Shown here: one piece after another, positions 9,242 through 16,007 of the stretch
How the letters are laid out: the number at the start of each line of letters is the position of its first letter
How positions within the stretch are numbered: the first letter of the stretch is position 1
Assembly: GCA_035630615.1 (NCBI GenBank)
Contig: DASQKI010000097.1
Span: forward strand, 1-57,659
Origin: DATFRX01 sp035630615
Lineage (GTDB): Bacteria; Actinomycetota; Actinomycetes; Propionibacteriales; Nocardioidaceae
Direction of reading: 5' to 3'
Length of the DNA: 57,659 nt
Notes under the pieces: generated by a model
Databases searched by the model: none
Told to the model about the DNA's origin: nothing
What the model saw: the letters and a program-made list of their open reading frames with translations, nothing else
Made by a program: the position numbers and the translations under genes

Positions 9242-9372
9242 GTTCCGACCCGACGATCCGCGAGTTCCGACCCGACGATCCGCGAGAGACGGTCGGTGCC
9301 ACGGCCCGAAACTCACGGACCGACACGCCCGAAACTCACGGACCGGCACGCCCAAACTCACGGACCGGCGGG
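9242..9372. repeat. Short tandem repeat block, family B
   Basis: Two perfect 22-base copies (9242-9263 and 9264-9285; unit begins GTTCCGACCCGACGATCC) are followed by three 22-23-base copies containing AAACTCACGGACCG (9307-9329, 9330-9352, 9353 onward). The block fills the space between two convergent genes. The same AAACTCACGGAC core, in the opposite orientation, recurs at 50.98-51.09 kb. Confidence 0.85.
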
Positions 9373-9374
9373 GT

Positions 9375-10139
9375 CTAGAGGCGGGCTGCCCGCGCCGTGT
9401 CGAGGGCAGCGCGGGCGCCACCCTCCAAGGCCGGCAGGTCGCGGTAGATCGGCAGGACCTTGAAACCCATCTCGAGGTACGGCCCAACCTCGGCCGACGC
9501 GGGATGAATGCCGACCCAGCGGCCCGCCTCGCGACAACTCGTGGCGATCCGCTGGGCCAGCCGCTGATGCTCGGGATCGCGCAGCTCCAACATGGGCGGG
9601 AGGCCGGCCGACGAAGCCAGATCGCTCGGCCCGACGTGGATCGCGTCGACACCCTCGACGGCGACGATGTCGTCGATCGCGTCCACTCCGGCCACGGTCT
9701 CGACCATCGGGATGCAGACTGCCAGCTCGTCACCGATCGCCGGAGAGTACGGCCGGTGCTCCATCGCCGGGCGGATGGCTCCCCAACTGCGATGGCCGCG
9801 CGGCGGATAGCGCATCGCGTCGACCACCTGGGCGGCCTGCTCGGGTGTCTCGATCAGGGGCACGATGACGCCTTGGGCGCCGGAGTCGAGGGCGCGACCG
9901 ATCTCGGCGGGGTTGTTGGTCGACACCCGCACGATCGCCGGCGTACCGGAGATCGCGATCGCCTGGAGCATCGACAGCATCGACTCGTAACCGATCATGC
10001 CGTGCTGGGTGTCGATGCCGACCCAGTCGAAGCCCAGCCGACCGACCGCTTCGGCGGCGATCGGATTGGGCATCTGGAGCCAAGCGCCGAGTGCCGGGCC
10101 GTCGGCCTCCAGGGTCGCGCGCAACGTACGTCCGGTCAT
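9375..10139 (-). CDS. HpcH/HpaI aldolase family protein
   Basis: Class II (metal-dependent) pyruvate-type aldolase of 254 residues, normal for HpaI/GarL-type enzymes. Family marks are DWVGIDTQHGM, AIVRVS, the metal-binding Glu of PMVETVAG and the Asp of HVGPSDLA. The ATG follows GAAGGG at seven bases. These enzymes cleave 2-keto-3-deoxy acids or 4-hydroxy-2-oxo acids to pyruvate plus an aldehyde. It is divergent from an Ldh2/D-2-hydroxyacid dehydrogenase pair, consistent with a sugar-acid or hydroxy-oxoacid degradation module. Confidence 0.9.
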   Translation of the reverse strand: MTGRTLRATLEADGPALGAWLQMPNPIAAEAVGRLGFDWVGIDTQHGMIGYESMLSMLQAIAISGTPAIVRVSTNNPAEIGRALDSGAQGVIVPLIETPEQAAQVVDAMRYPPRGHRSWGAIRPAMEHRPYSPAIGDELAVCIPMVETVAGVDAIDDIVAVEGVDAIHVGPSDLASSAGLPPMLELRDPEHQRLAQRIATSCREAGRWVGIHPASAEVGPYLEMGFKVLPIYRDLPALEGGARAALDTARAARL

Positions 10140-10182
10140 CAGATGCCCTTCTCGTGGGGCCGCACCCCTGCCGTACGACAGG

Positions 10183-10194
10183 ATCACACATAAT
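10183..10194 (-). promoter_or_regulatory. ATTATGTGTGAT promoter/operator site
   Basis: Exact match to WTYATGYRTGAT on the minus strand, pointing to the aldolase ATG about 44 bases away, and overlapping the -10 box of the divergent dehydrogenase gene. A single bound protein could therefore block both promoters. Confidence 0.6.
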
Positions 10195-10203
10195 ATATGC
10201 GAC
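10191..10203 (+). promoter_or_regulatory. TAATAT -10 box of a probable leaderless promoter
   Basis: TAATAT at 10191-10196 lies seven bases before the ATG at 10204, and there is no Shine-Dalgarno sequence. That spacing places transcription start at or next to the start codon. Confidence 0.55.
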
Positions 10204-11295
10204 ATGACCAACGCACTGCAGTCCGGCGTGACCGTCGACGCCGCTGGCCTCGAGACCTTCACCCGATCCGTACTCGAGGCAGCCGGCCTGGAGCCGACCG
10301 ACGCCGCGGCGGCGGCCGACGTCCTGGCCCGCACGACTCTGCGCGGCATCGAGAGCCACGGCATCTGGTTCCTGAACCGGTACGTCGAGCAACTCCACGA
10401 CGGCGGTGCGAACCCTCACGCTCAGTTTTCGACCGTGCTCGACCGGGGCGCGCATCTCGTACTCGACGGCGGCGCCGGACACGGCCCGGCCATCGCCGCG
10501 CGGGCCACCCAGCTGGCGATCGACCGCGCCCGACAGCACGGCCTCGCGGCGGTGTCGGTGCGCAATGCCAATCACTTCGGCGCCGCCGGCCACTACGCGC
10601 TGACCTGCGCCGAGTCCGGATGCATCGGCCTCGCCCTGTCCAACACGCCGCCGATCATGGCGGTCACCGGATCGGGCCGCCGCAGCATCGGCAACAACCC
10701 GCTCGCGTTCGGTGCTCCGCGTGCCGAGGGGCCGCCGATGGTCCTCGACATCGCGATGAGCAAGGTCGCGGGCGGCAAGGTCCGGATGGCCGTCGAAACC
10801 GGTGACGCCGTGCCTCCGGGGTGGATTCTCGATCCGGACGGCGAGCCCACGACCGACCCCGCCGACTTCTTCGTACGTCGCGGGGCGCTGCTGCCGTTCG
10901 CCGACCACAAGGGATATGGCCTCGCCCTCATGATCGAGACGCTGGTTGCCGTACTCTCCGGATCGGCCATGGTGAGCGGCGTCGGCAACTGGCTCTATGC
11001 CCCGGACACGCCGGCCGACGTGGGCTACTTCCTGCTGGCCATCGACGTCGGACCGGAGTTCGCCGAACGGATGCGGGCGCTCTGCGACGAGATCATCGCG
11101 GCACCGCGAGCACCCGGGGTCGATCGCATCTTCGTGCCCGGCGAACCCGAACACGAACGCGAAACCCACGCCCGCGCCGACGGCCTTACCCTGCGCCACG
11201 AGGTGTGGACGGCTCTGTCCGAGCTCGCCGACGGCCTTGGCATGCGCGCGGAGCTGGAGTCGATCCGCATACCCACCACCGAAGGAGTCCGATGA
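10204..11295 (+). CDS. Malate/L-lactate/ureidoglycolate dehydrogenase family (Ldh_2) oxidoreductase
   Basis: NAD(P)-dependent 2-hydroxyacid dehydrogenase of the type-2 malate/lactate fold, 363 residues. Recognisable blocks are RGIESHGIWFLNRY, the catalytic-His region VRNANHFGAAGHY, NTPPIMAVTGSGRR, NNPLAFGAP, LDIAMSKVAGGKV and DHKGYGLALMIE. Substrates in the family include malate, sulfolactate, ureidoglycolate and sugar-acid-type 2-hydroxyacids. The stop overlaps the next ATG by four bases, so it is translationally coupled to the D-2-hydroxyacid dehydrogenase. A paralogue lies at 54.5 kb. Confidence 0.9.
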   Translation: MTNALQSGVTVDAAGLETFTRSVLEAAGLEPTDAAAAADVLARTTLRGIESHGIWFLNRYVEQLHDGGANPHAQFSTVLDRGAHLVLDGGAGHGPAIAARATQLAIDRARQHGLAAVSVRNANHFGAAGHYALTCAESGCIGLALSNTPPIMAVTGSGRRSIGNNPLAFGAPRAEGPPMVLDIAMSKVAGGKVRMAVETGDAVPPGWILDPDGEPTTDPADFFVRRGALLPFADHKGYGLALMIETLVAVLSGSAMVSGVGNWLYAPDTPADVGYFLLAIDVGPEFAERMRALCDEIIAAPRAPGVDRIFVPGEPEHERETHARADGLTLRHEVWTALSELADGLGMRAELESIRIPTTEGVR

Positions 11296-12323
11296 CCAAG
11301 CCGAAGCTATTCGTCCCACAACCGATTCCTGAGGCGGCTGTCGACCGGCTGCGCGAGCGCTGCGACGTCACGGTGTTCGAGCATCTCGACCGACGGATCG
11401 AGCGCGACCAGCTGCTCGACGCAGTACGCGACCAGCAGATCCTGTACGCCCTCGGCGAGATCGACTACGACGAGGAGGTCCTGGACGCCGCTGGCGAGCT
11501 CAAGCTCATCGCCGCGATGCACGTCGCCGCGACGTTCGTGGACATCCCCGGAGCGACCCGCCGCGGCATCCCCGTCACCGGCATCCCCAACACCGGCCTG
11601 GCCCGGACGACCGCGGAGTTCACGTTCGCCCTGCTGATCTCGACCGCGTGGCGCCTGCCGGAGGCCGATCGATTCCTCAGAGCCGACGAGTGGAAACAAA
11701 ACCAGTCCCAGGCGTTCCTTGGCACTCGGCTGTTCGGCGCGACGCTCGGCATCGTGGGCATGGGTACGGTCGGCACCGGCGTCGCGATGCGGGCGCGGGC
11801 CTGTGGGATGCGGATCGTCTATACGAAGCGGTCGCAGCTGTCTCCGGTCGAGGAGGCCAGCCTCGGCGCCGAATACCGCTCGCTGACGGACCTCTTCCGC
11901 GAGTCCGACTTCGTCGCGTTGACCCCGGCGCTGACCAAGGACACCGAAGGTCTCGTGACCGCCGAGCTGATCGCGTCGATGAAGCCCAATGCGATCCTGA
12001 TCAACACCTCGCGCGGGCCCGTACTCGACGAAGCCGCGTTGGAGGAGGCGCTCGCAGCCGGTCGCATCCGAGGGGCCGGTCTCGACGTCTACCAGCACGA
12101 AACCCACACGCCCGGTCCGACCGGGCCGTCGGAGCGGCTGCGCAGCCTCCCCAACGTCGTGCTGACACCGCACATGGGCAGCGCGGCCCGAGAGACCCGG
12201 GAGGAGATGGCCCTGCGTACGGTCGAGAACATCGAGCGATTCCTCGACGGCGTACGCCCGCTCGACGTCCTCAATCCCGAGGTCTATGGCGAGGCGCCCC
12301 GGCGTACCGAGGTCATCGGCTGA
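11292..12323 (+). CDS. D-isomer-specific 2-hydroxyacid dehydrogenase
   Basis: 343 residues. The ATG follows GAAGGAG at five bases and overlaps the preceding stop. The NAD-binding motif is GIVGMGTVGTG; INTSRGPVLDE carries the usual SRG segment; the catalytic His is in LTPHMGSAA. Instead of the common DVFExEP, this protein has DVYQHETH, a modest departure around the catalytic Glu region. It reversibly reduces 2-oxoacids to D-2-hydroxyacids; paired with an Ldh_2 enzyme it could interconvert stereoisomers of one hydroxy acid. It ends flush against the convergent lipoprotein gene. Confidence 0.9.
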   Translation: MTKPKLFVPQPIPEAAVDRLRERCDVTVFEHLDRRIERDQLLDAVRDQQILYALGEIDYDEEVLDAAGELKLIAAMHVAATFVDIPGATRRGIPVTGIPNTGLARTTAEFTFALLISTAWRLPEADRFLRADEWKQNQSQAFLGTRLFGATLGIVGMGTVGTGVAMRARACGMRIVYTKRSQLSPVEEASLGAEYRSLTDLFRESDFVALTPALTKDTEGLVTAELIASMKPNAILINTSRGPVLDEAALEEALAAGRIRGAGLDVYQHETHTPGPTGPSERLRSLPNVVLTPHMGSAARETREEMALRTVENIERFLDGVRPLDVLNPEVYGEAPRRTEVIG

Positions 12324-12782
12324 TCAGGCTCGGATGGAGCCGTTCGGGTCGGGGTGGTCGCAGCGGAACGGCGGCCGGCCGTTGCTGCCGTGGTAGGCGA
12401 CCTCGTCACCGCCGGCTCGCAGCACGATTCGGTAGCCGTCGACCAGGGCTTGGGTGTACATCATCCCGAGCTTGGGACAGCCGAGACTGCCGTCGCGCCA
12501 GGTGATCGGTTCGTTCAACACCACCTGGATGTCGTCCGGGTCGATGCCGGTGTCGCGGGACAGATCGGCGATCGCGGCGGCGAGCGGTCCGCCCTCGGGC
12601 ATCGGATCCTCCGTCGGCATCTCGGGTGGCTCGGATTCGGTCGGGCTCGCGGGGGCACTCGGGTTGGCCGGCGTCTCGGAGTCCGACGACGCCTCCGACT
12701 CCGAGCCGTCGTGCCCGCACCCGGCGAGCAGCGCGATTGCGGCCAGCGTCAGTACGGCGGCGTGCCTGGCCCCTCGGGGCAC
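12324..12782 (-). CDS. Small secreted lipoprotein, function unknown
   Basis: 152 residues from a GTG preceded by GGTGAGG. A short basic leader (MPRGARHAA), a hydrophobic segment and the lipobox LLAGC predict membrane anchoring outside the cell. A low-complexity Ser/Glu/Pro linker (about residues 24-65) leads to a globular C-terminus with GSLGCPKLGMMYTQALVDGY and two Cys (in GCP and FRCDH) that could form a disulfide. That C-terminal pattern occurs in many actinobacterial lipoproteins of unknown role. A longer open frame upstream is not a credible start. Confidence 0.7.
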   Translation of the reverse strand: MPRGARHAAVLTLAAIALLAGCGHDGSESEASSDSETPANPSAPASPTESEPPEMPTEDPMPEGGPLAAAIADLSRDTGIDPDDIQVVLNEPITWRDGSLGCPKLGMMYTQALVDGYRIVLRAGGDEVAYHGSNGRPPFRCDHPDPNGSIRA

Positions 12783-12810
12783 CACAACCTCACCGTACCC
12801 GCGTCGTTTC

Positions 12811-13110
12811 TCAGCCGAGGTCGAACGCCGCCTGGATGGCGTCCGCAAGGTCAGGTTCTTGCCTCGCAAGGAGATAGCCAACCTGGCGGCCCAGCGTGCC
12901 CGAAGGGACGGTGACGATGTTGTCGCAGCTGACCACGCTCTCGTGGTCGAGGCCGTTGTGCCGTCCGACCGGTACTTCGGTCGACAGGCCCCGGATGGTG
13001 CTGGTGATCGGCGCGACAGTCACCCGGGTCAGGTAGGGCCGCACCGCGTCTCTGGTGAGGACGAGCACCGGGCGTGCCTTGTCCAGCTGTGCGATGTGGA
13101 TCGGCCGCAT
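12811..13110 (-). CDS. mazF: MazF/PemK-type endoribonuclease toxin
   Basis: 99 residues, usual MazF size. It has the start-side segment QLDKARPVLVLTRD, the conserved VTVAPITSTIRGL strand, and CDNIVTVPSGTL containing the Asp-Asn region of the family fold. MazF toxins cut mRNA at short motifs and are neutralised by the partner. The ATG overlaps the antitoxin stop by one base (TGATG), the standard antitoxin-first order. Confidence 0.88.
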   Translation of the reverse strand: MRPIHIAQLDKARPVLVLTRDAVRPYLTRVTVAPITSTIRGLSTEVPVGRHNGLDHESVVSCDNIVTVPSGTLGRQVGYLLARQEPDLADAIQAAFDLG

Positions 13111-13346
13111 CAGTCGAGGTCTGCCATCGGCACCTGAGACTGGTAGTCGGCCAGCTCGTCGAGATCGCCGTCGGCCGCCGCCTCGGCAAGAATCGCCACG
13201 TCCTGTTCGGCGCGTCGGCGTCGACGGTCGCGGTCGACTGCGGCGATGACAAGAGCAGCTCGGCTGGTCACCTCACCTGCGGCGACGACACGGTCGATGT
13301 AGTCGACCAGTTCGTCGGGGAGCCGCACGGCGATCTGCTTGGTCAT
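13110..13346 (-). CDS. Ribbon-helix-helix antitoxin, MazE-like
   Basis: 78 residues from MTKQIAVRLPDELVDYIDR, a typical ribbon-helix-helix DNA-binding start (IAVRLP strand, then the ELVDYIDRVVAAG helix). The Arg-rich RDRRRRRAE stretch links to a C-terminal half that would wrap the toxin. It is translationally coupled to the mazF-like gene. The open frame extends further upstream through a repeat, but the perfect palindrome over the ATG supports this start. Confidence 0.85.
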   Translation of the reverse strand: MTKQIAVRLPDELVDYIDRVVAAGEVTSRAALVIAAVDRDRRRRRAEQDVAILAEAAADGDLDELADYQSQVPMADLD

Positions 13347-13358
13347 ACCACCATGGTA
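13346..13358. promoter_or_regulatory. Palindrome over the antitoxin start, likely autoregulatory operator
   Basis: TACCA-CCA-TGGTA is a perfect 5-3-5 dyad touching the antitoxin start codon. Ribbon-helix-helix antitoxins commonly repress their own operon at such sites. A second perfect 7-base inverted repeat (GGGATGC at 13366-13372 and GCATCCC at 13378-13384) lies just upstream. Confidence 0.45.
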
Positions 13359-13397
13359 CCTGATTGGGATGCACAGCGCATCCCGCCGAGTAGCGGT

Positions 13398-13454
13398 CGA
13401 GTGGCGCATGGTCGTCGTCGTGAGGCGTCCGCGGCGACAACGGTGCGCCACTCG
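13398..13454. repeat. Inverted repeat, family A (imperfect copy)
   Basis: Left arm CGAGTGGCGCA at 13398-13408 and right arm ending TGCGCCACTCG at 13454, with weaker pairing toward the loop. The right arm matches the family seen near 36.0 and 48.05 kb (GCGACAACGGTGCGCCACTC). It lies between the 3' end of the M24 gene and the toxin-antitoxin promoter and could act as a terminator. Confidence 0.8.
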
Positions 13455-13470
13455 CGGTGTCGGGGCGCCG

Positions 13471-14691
13471 TCAGAGCATCAGGCGATCCTCGAACGGCGC
13501 TCGCGAGATGACGTGCGCCTCGTCCTCGGTGATCGCGATCATCTCTTCGAGCCGGACCCCGCCACCACCACGTACGCCGTCCATCCAGATCAACGGCTCG
13601 ACGGCGAACACCATGCCGGGCTCGAAGTCCACGATCGGCGCGCCGGGCAGCGACTCCCCGATGTACGGCGGCTCGTTGGCGCCGATGCCGACGCCGTGCC
13701 CGATGAACAGCGACAGGAACCGGCCACCGAGACCGTGCTCGGCAGCCTTGGCCCGGATCGCGTCGGCCGCATCCTCGTTGGTGAACCCGGGCCGCATCTT
13801 CTCGATGCCGGCCTGCAGTCCCTCGTAGACCGCGGTGTAGATCTCCTTCTGCTGCCGCGACGGCTTACCGCAGACGGTGGCCCGGGCGATGTCGCCGTAG
13901 TAGCCGCCCCATGACGCCCCGATGTCGATGAACACGATGTCGCCGTGCCGGATGATCTTGTCGCTCGAGATTCGATGCGGAGGCGCCATGTGCTCGCCGG
14001 ACGCGACGAACGGCGTCATGACATGCGCGTACTCGCCGCCGAGCCGAAACAGCGTCCGCATCGCCTCGGCCGCGACCTCCATCTCACGGACGCCGATCGC
14101 CACTGCGTCGAGGCCGGTCGCGGTCACCGCGTCACCGATGGCGCAGGCCTCCTCGATGAGCTGCAGCTCCTCCGGCAGCTTGATCCGCCGGGCCCGCAAC
14201 ATCGCGCTGTCGCCGTCGGCGATGACGAGGTCGGGCAGCGCCGCCTGCACGGCCAGCGCCAGGCTCGTGTTGCACTCGTCGATGCCGATCGTGCCGTTGG
14301 TGAGGCCGTGATTCTCGAGTACGGGCACCAGCGTCTCGCGTACGAAGCCCTCGATCAGTCCGCGGTCCTCGATGATCGGGATCGTGTGCACCTCGGAAAT
14401 CCACGGCATCGTGTAGTCGACGCGATCGCGCTCACCGCCGGAGCAGAACAGGATCGGATCGGCGCCCGAACACAACAGCGCACCGTTGAGCGCCGTGCTC
14501 TTGCAGGAGATCAGCTGTGGCCGAAGGTCGGTGAGGTAGCGGACGTTTTCGTCCTTCCAGACCAGGATCGCGTCGAGCTCGTCGTGCTCCCGCTCGGCCT
14601 GCGCCTTGGCGATCCGCTTGGAGCGCAGCGCCGTGAGATCGATGCGTTGCTCGTATCCGACCTGGTACTGGCCGCGCGCGAACCGGTCCAT
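13471..14691 (-). CDS. M24 family metallopeptidase (Xaa-Pro peptidase-like)
   Basis: 406 residues from the ATG with GGAGG six bases upstream. The N-terminal creatinase-like domain is followed by a pita-bread catalytic domain with all five metal ligands: two Asp in IDIGASWGGYYGD, His in FIGHGVG, Glu in AVEP and Glu in RLEEM. It could be an aminopeptidase/prolidase or a related C-N hydrolase such as an ectoine-hydrolase-type enzyme; substrate not determinable. Divergent from a second M24-fold gene that has lost one ligand. Confidence 0.88.
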   Translation of the reverse strand: MDRFARGQYQVGYEQRIDLTALRSKRIAKAQAEREHDELDAILVWKDENVRYLTDLRPQLISCKSTALNGALLCSGADPILFCSGGERDRVDYTMPWISEVHTIPIIEDRGLIEGFVRETLVPVLENHGLTNGTIGIDECNTSLALAVQAALPDLVIADGDSAMLRARRIKLPEELQLIEEACAIGDAVTATGLDAVAIGVREMEVAAEAMRTLFRLGGEYAHVMTPFVASGEHMAPPHRISSDKIIRHGDIVFIDIGASWGGYYGDIARATVCGKPSRQQKEIYTAVYEGLQAGIEKMRPGFTNEDAADAIRAKAAEHGLGGRFLSLFIGHGVGIGANEPPYIGESLPGAPIVDFEPGMVFAVEPLIWMDGVRGGGGVRLEEMIAITEDEAHVISRAPFEDRLML

Positions 14692-14722
14692 GCCCGACCT
14701 CCAGTCCAACCGTTGATTACAC

Positions 14723-14734
14723 ATCGTATGGAAT
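14723..14734 (+). promoter_or_regulatory. ATCGTATGGAAT promoter/operator site (variant)
   Basis: Together with its flank (ACATCGTATGGAAT) it matches the site before the TRAP-type gene at 52.23 kb in 13 of 14 positions. It is a more distant form of the WTYATGYRTGAT motif and includes a plausible -10 hexamer for the four-gene operon starting at 14769. Confidence 0.45.
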
Positions 14735-14768
14735 ATATGGTTTGCGTCAAGCGTGAGAGAGGACTCCC

Positions 14769-16007
14769 ATGAAGGAAGCGTTCGGTGGCCTGAGCTCCGA
14801 CTGGAAAGAGGGCATCAACTGGGACAACGTCCGCAACTGGCGGCTGTCCCGCGCCCGCGACGCCATGGAGCGCCACGGACTGGGCGCCCTCCTTCTCATG
14901 TACGACGAAAACATGCGCTACGTCTCGTCGACGTACACGCCTGGATGGAACCGGCTCAAGCCAGGCCTGCGCTACGTCGTGTTGACCGAGGGCAACGAGC
15001 CGATCGTCTACGAGCAGGGCGACATCGGATTCCATCTCGAGGTGCACAACCCGTGGATCCCGAAGGAAAACATCCGGCACTCGTTCGCCTGGATCAAGGG
15101 CGCCGCCGGGCCGGCCTCGACCGCGCAGGTCGACAAGTTCACCCAGGCGCTGGTCGGTGACCTCGAGGACGCCGGCGTCAAGGACAAGCCGATCGGTGTC
15201 GACTTCATCGACATCAACATGATCCGCGCCTTCGAGCGGGCCGGCGTGACCTGGTCCGATGGCATGACGCCGATGATGGAGGCCCGCGCGATCAAGAGCC
15301 CCGACGAGCAGAAGGCGGTCCGGATCGTCGGCGCGATCTGCGACTCGCTGCACTACGAGTTCACCCAGTTCCTCAAGCCCGGCCTGACCGAAAACGAGGT
15401 CGCCGCCTTCGGCTTCAACTACCTCTACTCGATCCCCGGCATGGAGGACGTCGAGGACGTCATCGTGTCGTCCGGCCCCAACGCCTGGCCCAACTGGCGC
15501 AACTTCTCCGACCGGATCATCCGCCCCGGCGAGCTCGTCATCATCGACCTCGCGGCACTGACGTGGAACGGCTTCAAGTCCTGCGTCTACCGCACCTACT
15601 GCGTAGGCGGCAAACCGACCGACGAGCACAAGCAGTACTACGACACCGCGCACAAGTGGCTCTGGGACTCGATCGAGGCAGTACGCCCGGGCGCGACGAC
15701 CGCCGACATCGCGTCGAAGTGGCCGTCCGCCATGGAGACGTGGGGCTACGAGGACGAGGACCAGGCCGCTGCGAACCTCTGGGGCCACGGCCTCGGTCTC
15801 GCTCAATACGACCAGCCGGTGATCTCGCGCATCTGGTCGCTCGACCATCCGCAGGAGATCCAGGAGGGCATGGTGTTCGCCCTCGAGACGCAGCACGGCA
15901 AGCTGCACGAGTTCGGTGTCCGGCTCGAAGAGATGCTGATCGTCACCGACAGTGGCCCCGACCTGGTGTCGACGTACAAGTCACACGAGATCATCACCGT
16001 CGACTAA
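14769..16007 (+). CDS. M24-fold protein with an altered metal site (Asp to Cys)
   Basis: 412 residues with the creatinase N-terminal domain and M24 pita-bread fold. Candidate ligands are D260 (VIIDLAAL), H340 (WGHGLG), E373 (FALETQ) and E387 (VRLEEM), but the second Asp is missing: the segment reads GFKSCVYRTY, with C272 where relatives have GYxSDxTRT. The 12-residue gap from D260 resembles the spacing I recall for the DMSP lyase DddP more than the 11 of peptidases. It probably is not an ordinary aminopeptidase. First gene of a tightly overlapping operon; its TAA overlaps the next ATG. Ribosome binding site GAGAGGA. Confidence 0.82.
   Translation: MKEAFGGLSSDWKEGINWDNVRNWRLSRARDAMERHGLGALLLMYDENMRYVSSTYTPGWNRLKPGLRYVVLTEGNEPIVYEQGDIGFHLEVHNPWIPKENIRHSFAWIKGAAGPASTAQVDKFTQALVGDLEDAGVKDKPIGVDFIDINMIRAFERAGVTWSDGMTPMMEARAIKSPDEQKAVRIVGAICDSLHYEFTQFLKPGLTENEVAAFGFNYLYSIPGMEDVEDVIVSSGPNAWPNWRNFSDRIIRPGELVIIDLAALTWNGFKSCVYRTYCVGGKPTDEHKQYYDTAHKWLWDSIEAVRPGATTADIASKWPSAMETWGYEDEDQAAANLWGHGLGLAQYDQPVISRIWSLDHPQEIQEGMVFALETQHGKLHEFGVRLEEMLIVTDSGPDLVSTYKSHEIITVD

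Noticed and set aside
9242..9372. CRISPR-like array
   Set aside because: Units are 22-23 bases and adjoin directly or nearly so; no unique spacers of normal length and no cas genes.
9730..11319. 529-codon minus-strand frame across the Ldh_2 gene
   Set aside because: Overlaps both a clear Ldh_2 gene and the aldolase in the wrong frame; composition is shadow-like.
14769..16007. Calling the M24-fold protein a DMSP lyase (DddP)
   Set aside because: Spacing is suggestive, but one ligand is Cys and no other DMSP gene is nearby; too weak for a name.
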